12,317 nt of DNA from WHSM01 sp050701635 (GCA_050701635.1 JBOGDF010000161.1:1-12317); one strand, 5' to 3'; positions 1 through 7,144 are shown, counted from the first letter of the stretch. Made by a program: numbers and translations. The notes: a model not told the origin generated them from the sequence alone.

Positions 1-33
1 CCCTGCGACCTCGCGCCGCGCCGTGGCGGCGGG

Positions 34-62
34 GTCGCAGCGTCGTACCCCGGGTGTAGCGT
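34..62 (+). promoter_or_regulatory. Predicted dinB promoter (leaderless arrangement)
   Basis: A TAGCGT hexamer (57-62) fits the actinobacterial -10 pattern TANNNT and ends exactly 7 nt before the GTG start of dinB at 70. A weak -35 candidate, GTCGCA (34-39), lies 17 nt upstream of it. This geometry puts the transcription start on the start codon itself, which agrees with the lack of a Shine-Dalgarno sequence before the GTG. It is a by-eye call. Confidence 0.4.
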
Positions 63-69
63 CCGGGCC

Positions 70-1350
70 GTGGGGCGTAGCCAGCTGCAGCGCAACGAGG
101 GGGCCGACCGCAGCGGCCGGTTCGGGCCGGACGCCGACGACACCGGCAGCACGGTGCTGCACGTCGACATGGATGCGTTCTTCGCCTCGGTGGAGATCCG
201 CCGTCGCCCCGAGCTGCGCGGCAAGCCGGTGATCGTCGGCGGGATCGGGCCGCGCGGCGTGGTCAGCGCCGCCAGCTACCAGGCCCGGGAGTACGGCGTA
301 CACAGCGCCATGCCCACCGCCCGCGCCCGCCGGCTCTGCCCGCACGGCGTCTACCTGTCGCCGGACTTCGAGGCGTACACGGAGGCGTCGCGGGCGGTGA
401 TGGCGATCTTCTCCGACGTCACGCCGCTGGTGGAGCCGCTGTCGCTGGACGAGGCGTTCCTCGACGTGGCCGGCGGTCGCCGCAGGCTCGGCACACCGGG
501 CCAGGTGGCGCGGCTGATCCGGCAGCGGATCGCCGCCGAGCAGCAGCTCACCGCCTCGGTCGGGGTGGCGCCGACCAAGTTCGTCGCGAAGCTCGCCTCC
601 ACGCAGGCCAAGCCGGACGGCCTCGTCGTGGTGCCCGCCGGCGCGGTGCTCGACTTCCTGCACCCGTTGCCGGTGTCGGCGCTGTGGGGAGTGGGGGAGC
701 GCACCGCCGAGACCCTGGGTCGGCTCGGGCTGCGTACGGTCGGCGACATCGCGCACACCCCGCCGGGCAGCCTGCGCTCGGCGCTCGGCGACGCCGCCGG
801 CCACCACGTGTACGAGCTGGCGTGCGGCCGTGACCCGCGACGGGTCACCCCCGAGTCGGTCGACAAGTCCGTCGGCGCCGAGACCACCTTCGACGTCGAC
901 GTGGCCGATCCCGAGGTGGTACGCCGCACCATGCTGGCACTCTCCGGCAAGGTCGCCGCCCGGCTGCGGCGCGCCGGCCTGGTCGGCCGTACCGTGGTGA
1001 TCAAGGTACGGTTCGCCGACTTCCGTACGGTCACCCGTTCCCGTACGGTGGCCAGCCCGACCGACGTCACGCGCGAGGTGTTCGATCTCGCCTGGGGGCT
1101 GTACGAAGCGCTGAAGCCGGGGGAGCGGATCCGGCTGATCGGGGTGCGCACCGAGAATCTGCTGCCCACCGCGCAGGCCTCGCTGCAGCCGGCGCTCGGT
1201 GCCCGCGAGCACGGGTGGCGGGAAGCCGATCACGCCGCCGACGCCGCACGTACCCGGTTCGGGTCCGGCGCGATCCGGCCGGCCAGCCTGCTGAGCGACC
1301 CGATGCCGTACGCCGGCAGCGGCCGCCCCACCGCACCGGACGAGCGATAG
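70..1350 (+). CDS. dinB: DNA polymerase IV (Y-family translesion polymerase DinB)
   Basis: This is an error-prone DNA polymerase that extends primers past lesions or misaligned ends, acting at stalled replication forks. The product has 426 residues. The N-terminal catalytic block HVDMDAFFASVE (residues 31-42) carries the metal-binding Asp33 and the probable steric-gate Phe38. The second catalytic block SLDEAF holds Asp127 and Glu128. Thumb, helix-hairpin-helix and little-finger regions follow up to about residue 370. The C-terminal tail is longer than in the 351-residue E. coli protein. Its QASLQPAL stretch is only a degenerate match to a beta-clamp binding motif. The GTG at 70 is the first start in this open frame and gives the MGRSQ N-terminus that I recall from related actinomycete DinB proteins. 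The frame is open to the left window edge, so an earlier start cannot be formally excluded. Catalytic residues are intact. Confidence 0.93.
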   Translation: MGRSQLQRNEGADRSGRFGPDADDTGSTVLHVDMDAFFASVEIRRRPELRGKPVIVGGIGPRGVVSAASYQAREYGVHSAMPTARARRLCPHGVYLSPDFEAYTEASRAVMAIFSDVTPLVEPLSLDEAFLDVAGGRRRLGTPGQVARLIRQRIAAEQQLTASVGVAPTKFVAKLASTQAKPDGLVVVPAGAVLDFLHPLPVSALWGVGERTAETLGRLGLRTVGDIAHTPPGSLRSALGDAAGHHVYELACGRDPRRVTPESVDKSVGAETTFDVDVADPEVVRRTMLALSGKVAARLRRAGLVGRTVVIKVRFADFRTVTRSRTVASPTDVTREVFDLAWGLYEALKPGERIRLIGVRTENLLPTAQASLQPALGAREHGWREADHAADAARTRFGSGAIRPASLLSDPMPYAGSGRPTAPDER

Positions 1351-1454
1351 CAACCGCCCGAGACAGTGGCAACTATCAATGCGCGGGGCGGCCGCACAGC
1401 GGTACCCTCGGGTAAATCGGCCACCAAGATGGCGGAATGAACGTACGTCCCGCT

Positions 1455-1482
1455 TTCCGACCCGGTGACCCCCTCGTAGACT
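1455..1482 (+). promoter_or_regulatory. Predicted promoter of the DUF3040 gene
   Basis: TTCCGA (1455-1460) and TAGACT (1477-1482) are separated by 16 nt, a fair match to a housekeeping actinobacterial promoter. The same -10 hexamer precedes the leuS leader. Transcription would begin near 1489-1490, leaving a 5' UTR of about 70 nt that contains an 8-bp hairpin. The rest of the 210-nt gap after dinB shows no clear terminator. Confidence 0.45.
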
Positions 1483-1519
1483 GGCAGTAAGCAGCGAGGT
1501 TTCGTTGTCGACGGGGCGA

Positions 1520-1539
1520 GCCGGCCAACCGTGGCCGGC
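1520..1539 (+). repeat. 8-bp inverted repeat (hairpin) in the DUF3040 gene 5' UTR
   Basis: GCCGGCCA (1520-1527) and TGGCCGGC (1532-1539) pair perfectly around a 4-nt loop. The hairpin ends about 10 nt before the Shine-Dalgarno sequence at 1549-1556. No T-run follows, so it is not an intrinsic terminator. It could influence ribosome access or mRNA stability; that role is inference. Confidence 0.5.
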
Positions 1540-1560
1540 CTAGCGACCGGGAGGGGTGCT

Positions 1561-1953
1561 GTGCCGCTCTCCGAGCACGAACAGCGGCTTTTCGAGGAGA
1601 TCGAGAAGTCGCTTGCCGAGGACCCCAAGTTCGCCTCGGCGGTGCGGGCGAACGACCCGCGTTCGCATGTGCGCCGGCGGCTCGTCCTGGCCGGCCTACT
1701 GGTTCTGGTCGGTCTCGGCGTCGTGGTGTACGGGGCGGTCAGCAAGGTCGCAGTGGTCGGCGTCGCAGGATTCCTGGTGATGCTCGGTGCCGCCGTGTAC
1801 GGCATGCAGTCGTACCGCCGGGCACAGTCCACGGAGCTGCGGGCCGTCGGTGGTGCCGCCACCGCGCGCCGGACCGGGCAGAAGACGCGTCGTCTCTCCC
1901 TGGTCGACCGGCTGGAGGCGCGCTGGCGCCGCCGGCCCGAAGCCGACCGCTAA
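1561..1953 (+). CDS. DUF3040 family small membrane protein
   Basis: This 130-residue protein of unknown function resembles the DUF3040 family found in actinobacteria. The N-terminus MPLSEHEQRLFEEIE begins an acidic amphipathic segment of about 35 residues. Two hydrophobic segments follow (about residues 40-60 and 62-82) with a short SK turn between them, which predicts a helical hairpin in the membrane. The tail is very basic and ends in RWRRRPEADR, so it is probably cytoplasmic. I chose GTG at 1561 because GGGAGGGG (1549-1556) is spaced 4 nt before it and because family members start with PLSEHEQ. An in-frame GTG at 1531 would add ten residues without family similarity, and its codon lies in the loop and stem of a hairpin. 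The gene ends convergently with the transglutaminase gene. No catalytic motif is visible. Confidence 0.85.
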   Translation: MPLSEHEQRLFEEIEKSLAEDPKFASAVRANDPRSHVRRRLVLAGLLVLVGLGVVVYGAVSKVAVVGVAGFLVMLGAAVYGMQSYRRAQSTELRAVGGAATARRTGQKTRRLSLVDRLEARWRRRPEADR

Positions 1954-2002
1954 ACGCCAAAAGCCGACCGCTAACCGCCAACCGGCTGCAGCCGACCGCT
2001 AA
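1941..2002. repeat. Three copies of a 13-bp repeat at a convergent gene junction
   Basis: AGCCGACCGCTAA occurs at 1941-1953, 1962-1974 and 1990-2002, exact in all three copies and offset by 21 and 28 nt. The first copy forms the last codons and stop of the DUF3040 gene. The third covers the stop of the opposing transglutaminase gene. Copies 1 and 2 are in the same frame, so the second TAA is a backup stop for the DUF3040 gene. Between copies 2 and 3 lies the 12-bp palindrome CGGCTGCAGCCG (1983-1994). No T-run suggests a terminator. Confidence 0.8.
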
Positions 2003-4374
2003 CCCAGCTGCCTGCGCCGGCGCGGCAGCCGGGCCAGGAACGCCGCTCGGATCTGGAGCCAGGTCGCGGACGTCCGCTCGCCGAAGTCCACGGTGGCGGT
2101 GCTCCAGCTGCGCATCACCGAGGCGGGGAACACCGCGGCCCGCCAGCGCGCCAGCCCGGTGGTGACGGACCGCAGCTCGGCGGTGGCCAGCCGTACCGCC
2201 TGACCCAGCCCGTCGCTGGGCAGCGGCTGGCGGGAGTAGCTGGCGCGCTCCATCGCACGGGCCAGCGTCTCGACCTCCGCCACCCGCTGCTCCACCAACG
2301 GTGGACGGGCGCGGGTGAGCCGCGCGGCCAAGCTTCGCGGCGTGTCGGAGCTCTGGTGGTCGATATCCAGGTCGACCAGGGTGTCGAGCAGCTCGTCCCA
2401 GGCGGCGTGGGCTGCGGCGATCGCGCCGTCGGGCTGGCCCGCCCGCTCGGCGATCCGCCATCGGCGCCGGCGCAGCGCCGCACGGCGTACCGCCGGAGCG
2501 GCCAGTAGCGCCGCCACCAGCAACCCGCCCAGCAGCCAGTACGGCCAACGGGCGGGCGGATCGGTCTTGCCACCGGCGGCTGACTCCTGACCGGGGTCCC
2601 GCCGTTCGGTCCGGGTCGGTGCCGGCGCCGCCGAACCGCTGGGGTCCACGGTGGGGGAGGCGGTCGGCGAGGTGGTCGACGGGACGTACGGGTTCGGCGC
2701 CCACGGCAGCTGGATCGGGTTGGCCACCGAGCTGGCCGGGGTCGGGTCGAACGGCACCCATCCGAAGCCTTCGAAGAAGACCTCCACCCAGGCGTGCGCG
2801 TTGCGGGTGGTGACGGTGAAGCCGCCGTTCTCGCGTACCCCCTGGGTGAAGCCGATCACGACCCGAGCCGGGATCCCGGCGGCGCGCACCATCCAGGTCA
2901 TCGCGACGGCGTACTGCTGGCAATAGCCCTGCTTGTTCTGCAGGAAGTCGACCACCGGGCTGCCGGAGTTGCCCGGCTTCACCTGGGTGCTGTACGTGAA
3001 GCCGTTCTTCGCCGAGAAGTGGTTGTAGATCCCCATCACCCGGTCGTACGAGTTCTGCTTGCCCCTGGTCAGCCGGCCGACCAGCTCGCCGACGTACGGG
3101 TTCTGAGGCACCTGGACGTTGCGCTGCAGTCGCGGGTCGTCCAGGTTGGGGTCGCCGGCGCCGCGCAGCAGGTCGGGGGTGTAGTCGTACCGGACGTAGT
3201 CGAGCTGGTACGACTGGTTGCGCTGGGTGTTCGTACGGGCCCACACCATCGCGGTGTCGTCGTCGTAGAACCACCGGTCGTCTCCGGACAGCGCCACCTT
3301 GTGCGTACCCGGGTAGACCGGTAGGAACGGCTGGCGCAGCCCGGTGACCTGGACCCTGGCGCGGTTCTCCTCACGGTCGACCGCGTCCTCGCGGTCCGCC
3401 GGGGGCATCGGCAGCGGGTCGCTGGCCAGTCGGCTGCTCTGCGCCCGCGCCGGGAACGCGCCGCGGTCGGTGAGCTGATCGGCGACCGCGAACCGCAGGT
3501 AACCCGGGGACGGGTCTTCGGTGCGGACCCGCAGCAGGGATCGCACCTCCGGGCTCTTGAGGTTGCTGTCGAGCACCGCGAACGGGTTGACCGAGCTGGT
3601 GTCCGTGCCGCCCGGGCCGGAGCTGATGCCGGACCCGCTGATCAGCCTCTCCAGCAGTCCGCCGGTCATCCCTGGCACCGCGAGGGGGATCAGCACCGCG
3701 GCCACGATGCCGACCAGGCCGAGCCGGCGTCCGGCCGCCGCGAGTGGGGAGCGTTCCCAGGCGTCGACGTCACGGCCGTCGTCGGCGAACCGGCGACCCC
3801 AGCCGCGTACCCGGGTGATGTGGTCGGCCACCAGCAGCCACAGGAACCCGGCCGCGGCCAGCACGAACGAGATCCACGAGACGTTCTTGGTCAGCACCGC
3901 CACCGGCACCGAGTAGATCGCCAGCATCGGCAGGCCGGCCAGCGCGGGCTGGCGCAGCCCGACCGCGACCAGGTCGACCAGCACCGCGATCAGCCCGATG
4001 CTGAGCGCCACGGTGAACAGCAGGCCGTCGGTGTCCGGCACCGGCGCCGCCAGCTCCCGGGCGTCCCCGCCCGCCAGGCCGATCAGCCGTACGAACCGAA
4101 CCAGGGTGTCGGGTGTCGGGATCACTCCCAGCAGCGTGGTGGAGCCGCCGAACAGCCAGCTCAGCAGCAGCATCAGGCCGCCCAGCATGGCCGCGATCTG
4201 GCTCCACACCGGGAACCGCAGACTCCGCGTCAGCAGCGCCATGCCGAGCACCATCAGCACCACGCCGAGGCCGTACATAAACCAGCTGTAGGTACGGAAC
4301 ACGCCCGCCAGCGGCGCCGCGGCGAGCAGGCTCGCGCCGGCGGCCGCGATCGTGGTCTGCCGGTACGCCGTCAT
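1999..4374 (-). CDS. Membrane transglutaminase-like protein (TgpA/DUF3488 + transglutaminase core + DUF4129-like)
   Basis: The product has 791 residues. Seven hydrophobic segments (about 8-26, 31-49, 57-76, 118-140, 144-162, 167-184, 217-235) form a TgpA-type membrane domain. An exported region follows with a transglutaminase core bearing a full triad: Cys485 in GYCQQYA, His527 in RNAHAW and Asp543 in PFDPTP. A Ser/Thr/Pro linker leads to another membrane helix (about 610-632) and a cytoplasmic tail resembling DUF4129 (DTPRSLAARL, ERASYS). The intact triad suggests a thiol enzyme, either a peptidase or a cross-linking enzyme, acting outside the membrane. The substrate is unknown. I chose ATG at 4374 because ATGA overlaps the TGA of the DUF58 gene. 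A longer frame to 4509 would add 45 non-conserved residues inside that gene. It is the last gene of the moxR operon. Confidence 0.9.
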   Translation of the reverse strand: MTAYRQTTIAAAGASLLAAAPLAGVFRTYSWFMYGLGVVLMVLGMALLTRSLRFPVWSQIAAMLGGLMLLLSWLFGGSTTLLGVIPTPDTLVRFVRLIGLAGGDARELAAPVPDTDGLLFTVALSIGLIAVLVDLVAVGLRQPALAGLPMLAIYSVPVAVLTKNVSWISFVLAAAGFLWLLVADHITRVRGWGRRFADDGRDVDAWERSPLAAAGRRLGLVGIVAAVLIPLAVPGMTGGLLERLISGSGISSGPGGTDTSSVNPFAVLDSNLKSPEVRSLLRVRTEDPSPGYLRFAVADQLTDRGAFPARAQSSRLASDPLPMPPADREDAVDREENRARVQVTGLRQPFLPVYPGTHKVALSGDDRWFYDDDTAMVWARTNTQRNQSYQLDYVRYDYTPDLLRGAGDPNLDDPRLQRNVQVPQNPYVGELVGRLTRGKQNSYDRVMGIYNHFSAKNGFTYSTQVKPGNSGSPVVDFLQNKQGYCQQYAVAMTWMVRAAGIPARVVIGFTQGVRENGGFTVTTRNAHAWVEVFFEGFGWVPFDPTPASSVANPIQLPWAPNPYVPSTTSPTASPTVDPSGSAAPAPTRTERRDPGQESAAGGKTDPPARWPYWLLGGLLVAALLAAPAVRRAALRRRRWRIAERAGQPDGAIAAAHAAWDELLDTLVDLDIDHQSSDTPRSLAARLTRARPPLVEQRVAEVETLARAMERASYSRQPLPSDGLGQAVRLATAELRSVTTGLARWRAAVFPASVMRSWSTATVDFGERTSATWLQIRAAFLARLPRRRRQLG

Positions 4375-5687
4375 GGCGTACCTCCGACGTTGGTCGACAC
4401 CGTCTCCGCCATCGGGGCCCGGTACGCGAAGCCCTGCGCGCCGCGTACCGCCGCCAGGTGCCACAGCGTGGTCAGCTTGGCGCCGTGGCGTACCTCCACC
4501 ACCCGCCATCCGTTGCGGGCCAGGGTGAGCCGGCTCAGCTCGTGGTTGCGGGTGGCCTCGGTACGCGCGGCGTCGGGCAGGTGCAGCCAGGTGGTGGCGT
4601 CGACCAGGAACCCGACGCAGGTGCCGCCCGTGGTGTGCAGCCCGGCGGCCAGGTCGACCTCCTCGGCGGTCATCGTCCCCAGTACGGCGAGCACCAGCCC
4701 GCCGTCGTTGTGCTGGCGTACCTGGTCGACCAGCGCGGCCAGGTCCAGATCCGGGTCCGGCTTCACCTCGGCGAGGTGGTCGAGCAGCTTACCCATGCCG
4801 GGTTCGTCGAGGTTGCCGAAGTCGTGGCCGGGGCCGACGCCGGTGACCAGCCGCAGCTTGTATCCGGCTTCCTGCAGGTGCATCGCGATGCTGGCGACCG
4901 CGGAGACCGCCCACTCGAAGCTCGAGGCGGGGCCCTCACCCCGGTGCGCGGCGAGTCTCGGGTCCAGGATCACTGTGGCGCGGTGAGTCCAGGGCTGCTC
5001 CTCGCGGCGCACCATCAGCTCGCCGGTACGCGCGGTGGAGCGCCAGTGCACCCGGCGCAGGTCGTCGCCGTGCCGGTACTCCCGGGTCGCCGCGTCGTCC
5101 TCTCCGTGTACGGCCACCGAGCGGCTACGGCTCTCGCCGCTGCCGGTGTACTCCCCGGCGATCCGGATCGGCGGCAACGTGATCACCTGCGGGATCACCG
5201 TCAGATGGCTGGTGGACGGGAACTCGCGGGCCAGCTCGCAGAGCCCGAACGGGTCGGTCAGCCGTACCCGCAGCGGGCCGATCTCGTACCGGCCGCGTAC
5301 GTCCGCGCGCACCGTGTACGCCACCGAACTGGTACGCCGCGCGCCGAGCCGTTCCAGCACCAGCCGGGGCCGGCTGCCCAGCGCGTACGGGAGCCGGTCC
5401 TCCAGCAGCAGCGTGCCGGTGGGCATCGCGGAGCTGTTGTGCAGCCGGAGCACCACCCGGGCGGCGCTGCCGATCGGCGTACGGTGCGGCTGCAGCATCC
5501 GGCTGCAGGTCAGCCGGTACCGGGTACGCGCCACCGCGAACACCGCCAGCAGCGGCAGCGCGGCGAGCAGCACCGCGACCCGCAGCAGGTCCTGCTCGCC
5601 CAACAGCAGTGCGGACAGGCCGGCGGCCGCCGCCGCGGCGAGGAAGGAGCGGCCGCGGGTGGTCAGACCACGCAGCGCCTGGCGCAC
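4371..5687 (-). CDS. DUF58 domain-containing membrane protein
   Basis: This 438-residue protein has two N-terminal membrane segments (about residues 13-30 and 33-52), then an extended beta-rich region. The DUF58 signature EYRHGDDLRRVHWRSTAR falls at about residues 202-219, with Trp215 in HWR. The remainder resembles a VWA-like fold, in which DUF58 proteins usually sit, but I do not see a clear complete metal-site motif. Family members are commonly encoded beside MoxR ATPases and TgpA-type transglutaminases, as here, and are thought to work with MoxR in assembling or activating exported complexes. The GTG start at 5687 follows the moxR stop with no intervening base. Its Shine-Dalgarno GGAGG (complement of 5694-5698) lies in the last moxR codons, so translation is probably coupled. 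The 3' end overlaps the transglutaminase gene by four bases. Confidence 0.9.
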   Translation of the reverse strand: MRQALRGLTTRGRSFLAAAAAAGLSALLLGEQDLLRVAVLLAALPLLAVFAVARTRYRLTCSRMLQPHRTPIGSAARVVLRLHNSSAMPTGTLLLEDRLPYALGSRPRLVLERLGARRTSSVAYTVRADVRGRYEIGPLRVRLTDPFGLCELAREFPSTSHLTVIPQVITLPPIRIAGEYTGSGESRSRSVAVHGEDDAATREYRHGDDLRRVHWRSTARTGELMVRREEQPWTHRATVILDPRLAAHRGEGPASSFEWAVSAVASIAMHLQEAGYKLRLVTGVGPGHDFGNLDEPGMGKLLDHLAEVKPDPDLDLAALVDQVRQHNDGGLVLAVLGTMTAEEVDLAAGLHTTGGTCVGFLVDATTWLHLPDAARTEATRNHELSRLTLARNGWRVVEVRHGAKLTTLWHLAAVRGAQGFAYRAPMAETVSTNVGGTP

Positions 5688-6839
5688 CTACTGCCTCCGG
5701 TAGCTGTTCGGGTCGTGCCCCGCCGGGGGAGGACTCACCGGTGGCGGAGTGGCGCGGCTCGCGCCCGGTACGGGGTTACGGGGCGGTCCGGGCACCGCGC
5801 CGCGCCCCGTCGCGGGTGACGGGCCGAGCGAGCCGCCGGTACGTGGCGCGTCGGGCCGGATGTGCGGCACCGGCAGCCGGTGCACCAGGTCGGAGATGAT
5901 CGCGTCGGTGGTGCGCCGCGCCAGCTGCGCCTCGGCGGTGAGGATCAGCCGGTGCGCCAGCACCGGCACCGCGAGCGACTGCAGATCGTCGGGAAGTACG
6001 TAGTCCCGGCCCTCCAGCGCCGCCACCGCGCGGGCGGTACGCAGCAGGTGCAGGGTGGCCCGAGGGCTGGCCCCGAGCCGCAGCTCGGAGGACTCCCGGG
6101 TGGCGTTGACCAGGTTGACCGCGTACACCTTGACCGGCTCGGCGACGTGCACGGTGCGTACGCCCGCGATCAGCCGGCGTACCGTCTCGGCGTCGGAGAC
6201 CGGCCGCAGCTGGTCGAGCGGGTCGCTGGCGCCGTGCAGGCTGAGCATCTCCAGCTCGGCGCGGGGATCCGGGTAACCCATCGCGATCCGCGCGGTGAAC
6301 CGGTCCCGCTGCGCCTCGGGGAGGGGGTACGTGCCCTCCATCTCGATCGGGTTCTGGGTCGCGATCACCATGAACGGCCGCTGCAGCAGGTACGTGTGGC
6401 TGTCGACGGTGACCTGGTGCTCCTCCATGCACTCCAGCAGCGCGGACTGGGTCTTCGGCGAGGCCCGGTTGATCTCGTCGCCGACCACCAGGTTGGCGAA
6501 CACCGCGCCGGGCTTGAACTCGAAGTCGTGGGTGTCCTGGTTGTAGACGTTGACCCCGGTGACGTCGCTGGGAAGCAGGTCGGGGGTGAACTGGATGCGG
6601 CGTACGGTGCAGTCCACGGAGCGGGCGAGCGCCTTGGCCAGCTTCGTCTTGCCGACCCCGGGTACGTCCTCGATCAGCAGATGCCCTTCCGCGAGCAGCA
6701 CCGCCAGGGCGAGCCGTACGGTCGCGGCCTTCCCCTCGATCACCTGCTCGATGTTGGTGGCGATCTGGTCGGTGTGAGCCCGCAGCTCGTCCACCGGCAT
6801 CGGGGTGCCCAGGTGATCCCAGGTGTGCTGCGCCGTCAC
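5688..6839 (-). CDS. moxR: MoxR-family AAA+ ATPase
   Basis: This is a 383-residue AAA+ ATPase of the MoxR group, chaperone-like ATPases that remodel or mature partner proteins, often VWA/DUF58 proteins. Walker A is EDVPGVGKT (residues 57-65). Walker B is LVVGDEIN with Asp121 and Glu122. Sensor 1 is ATQNP with Asn163, and Arg178/Arg180 in EAQRDRF may include the arginine finger. The last 55 or so residues are rich in Pro and Gly and probably disordered. I chose GTG at 6839 (VTAQHTWDHLG) because a strong GAGGAGGAG (complement of 6844-6852) sits 4 nt upstream. The frame stays open to 7019 but those 60 codons encode low-complexity basic sequence unlike the family. First of three tightly packed genes; the stop abuts the DUF58 start. 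Confidence 0.93.
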   Translation of the reverse strand: MTAQHTWDHLGTPMPVDELRAHTDQIATNIEQVIEGKAATVRLALAVLLAEGHLLIEDVPGVGKTKLAKALARSVDCTVRRIQFTPDLLPSDVTGVNVYNQDTHDFEFKPGAVFANLVVGDEINRASPKTQSALLECMEEHQVTVDSHTYLLQRPFMVIATQNPIEMEGTYPLPEAQRDRFTARIAMGYPDPRAELEMLSLHGASDPLDQLRPVSDAETVRRLIAGVRTVHVAEPVKVYAVNLVNATRESSELRLGASPRATLHLLRTARAVAALEGRDYVLPDDLQSLAVPVLAHRLILTAEAQLARRTTDAIISDLVHRLPVPHIRPDAPRTGGSLGPSPATGRGAVPGPPRNPVPGASRATPPPVSPPPAGHDPNSYRRQ

Positions 6840-6904
6840 TCGACTCCTCCTCGTACGCCGGCCGGGTCGTCGGTGGCCGCGTCCCCCGCCTGAACCTCTC
6901 GCAT
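6836..6904 (-). CDS. Putative 22-codon upstream ORF overlapping the moxR start
   Basis: An ATG at 6904 opens a 22-residue ORF (begins MREVQAG, ends RGGVE) whose TGA lies in the moxR start as GTGA. The ATG lies 6 nt after a TAGCCT -10-like hexamer, so the message could start on this codon. The moxR Shine-Dalgarno sequence sits inside the ORF. Termination followed by re-initiation at moxR is a plausible use. No homolog is known to me, and the ORF is short enough to occur by chance. Confidence 0.35.
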   Translation of the reverse strand: MREVQAGDAATDDPAGVRGGVE

Positions 6905-6910
6905 CCTCCC

Positions 6911-6939
6911 AGGCTAACCAGCGTGTCCACCGATGCCGA
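6911..6939 (-). promoter_or_regulatory. Predicted promoter of the moxR operon
   Basis: On the minus strand TCGGCA (complement of 6934-6939) and TAGCCT (complement of 6911-6916) are 17 nt apart. The -35 matches TTGACA at four of six positions. Transcription would start at about 6904. This is the only credible -10 I see between moxR and the leuS leader on this strand. Confidence 0.4.
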
Positions 6940-7002
6940 GGTGGCCAAGTTTCAGCAACAGTTCCGTCACCGTAGGTGGATTTCACCCTGATTGCCCCGG
7001 TG

Positions 7003-7014
7003 CCGGATATCCGG
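7003..7014. repeat. 12-bp perfect palindrome upstream of the leuS promoter
   Basis: CCGGATATCCGG ends just before the candidate leuS -35 region. It is flanked by direct repeats of CCGGTGC at 6997-7003 and 7011-7017. Its position would suit an operator or activator site, but the palindrome alone does not identify a regulator. The rest of 6940-7002 shows nothing I can assign. Confidence 0.4.
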
Positions 7015-7044
7015 TGCACAGTGGATCAGGCGTACCGGTAGACT
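7015..7044 (+). promoter_or_regulatory. Predicted leuS promoter
   Basis: TAGACT (7039-7044) is a good -10 hexamer. A weak -35 candidate TGCACA (7015-7020) lies 18 nt upstream. The first base of the leader peptide ATG (7052) is 8 nt past the hexamer, with 7 nt between, which is where transcription would begin. This predicts a leaderless leader-peptide mRNA. Confidence 0.55.
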
Positions 7045-7051
7045 CTGCCGC

Positions 7052-7087
7052 ATGACCGGTGTGTCCCGGACGCTGCTCCTTACCTAG
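7052..7087 (+). CDS. leuL: leuS leader peptide with three consecutive Leu codons
   Basis: The 11-codon ORF encodes MTGVSRTLLLT followed by TAG. The three Leu codons are CTG, CTC and CTT (7073-7081), the last being uncommon in such GC-rich DNA. It is directly followed by a hairpin and an intrinsic terminator ahead of leuS, the arrangement of ribosome-mediated attenuation. Low Leu-tRNA charging would stall the ribosome at these codons. The ATG lies at the predicted transcription start and has no Shine-Dalgarno sequence, so translation is probably leaderless. From memory, attenuators were predicted upstream of leuS in some Streptomyces by comparative genomics. The gene symbol is descriptive. Confidence 0.8.
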   Translation: MTGVSRTLLLT

Positions 7088-7118
7088 CCGTACTGCCGCG
7101 AGACGGCGACAGTACGGC
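7087..7118 (+). promoter_or_regulatory. leuS attenuator hairpin 1:2
   Basis: GCCGTACTG (7087-7095) pairs perfectly with CAGTACGGC (7110-7118), giving nine base pairs around a 14-nt loop. The loop can form a small inner stem (CCG 7096-7098 with CGG 7104-7106). The 5' arm starts at the last base of the leader stop codon, so a ribosome stalled on the Leu codons would reach into it. The 3' arm could then pair imperfectly with 7122-7130 (seven pairs, two mismatches), which would disrupt the terminator. That antiterminator is weak and inferred. Confidence 0.65.
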
Positions 7119-7119
7119 G

Positions 7120-7144
7120 ACCCCTCCTGTGCGAGGGGTTTTTT
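7120..7144 (+). terminator. Intrinsic terminator of the leuS attenuator
   Basis: ACCCCTC (7120-7126) pairs with GAGGGGT (7133-7139) around a CTGTGC loop, and six T's follow (7139-7144). It lies between the leader peptide and leuS, 54 nt before the leuS ATG, so it must be conditional for leuS to be expressed from this promoter. Confidence 0.85.

Noticed and set aside
1531..1560. Earlier GTG start for the DUF3040 protein
   Set aside because: It lacks a Shine-Dalgarno sequence, overlaps a hairpin, and would place the good GGGAGGGG inside the coding region.
4375..4509. N-terminal extension of the transglutaminase gene to an earlier start
   Set aside because: The 45 added codons lie inside the DUF58 gene and encode Gly/Arg-rich sequence, while ATG at 4374 gives a hydrophobic N-terminus and a standard ATGA overlap.
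3820..5819. Long plus-strand frames opposite the transglutaminase and DUF58 genes
   Set aside because: They are antisense shadows with Gln/His/Arg/Val-rich translations and no recognisable domain; the minus-strand genes have clear family motifs.
6840..7019. N-terminal extension of moxR
   Set aside because: The extra 60 residues do not resemble MoxR proteins, would run back across the predicted promoter, and are not needed given the strong Shine-Dalgarno sequence before GTG 6839.
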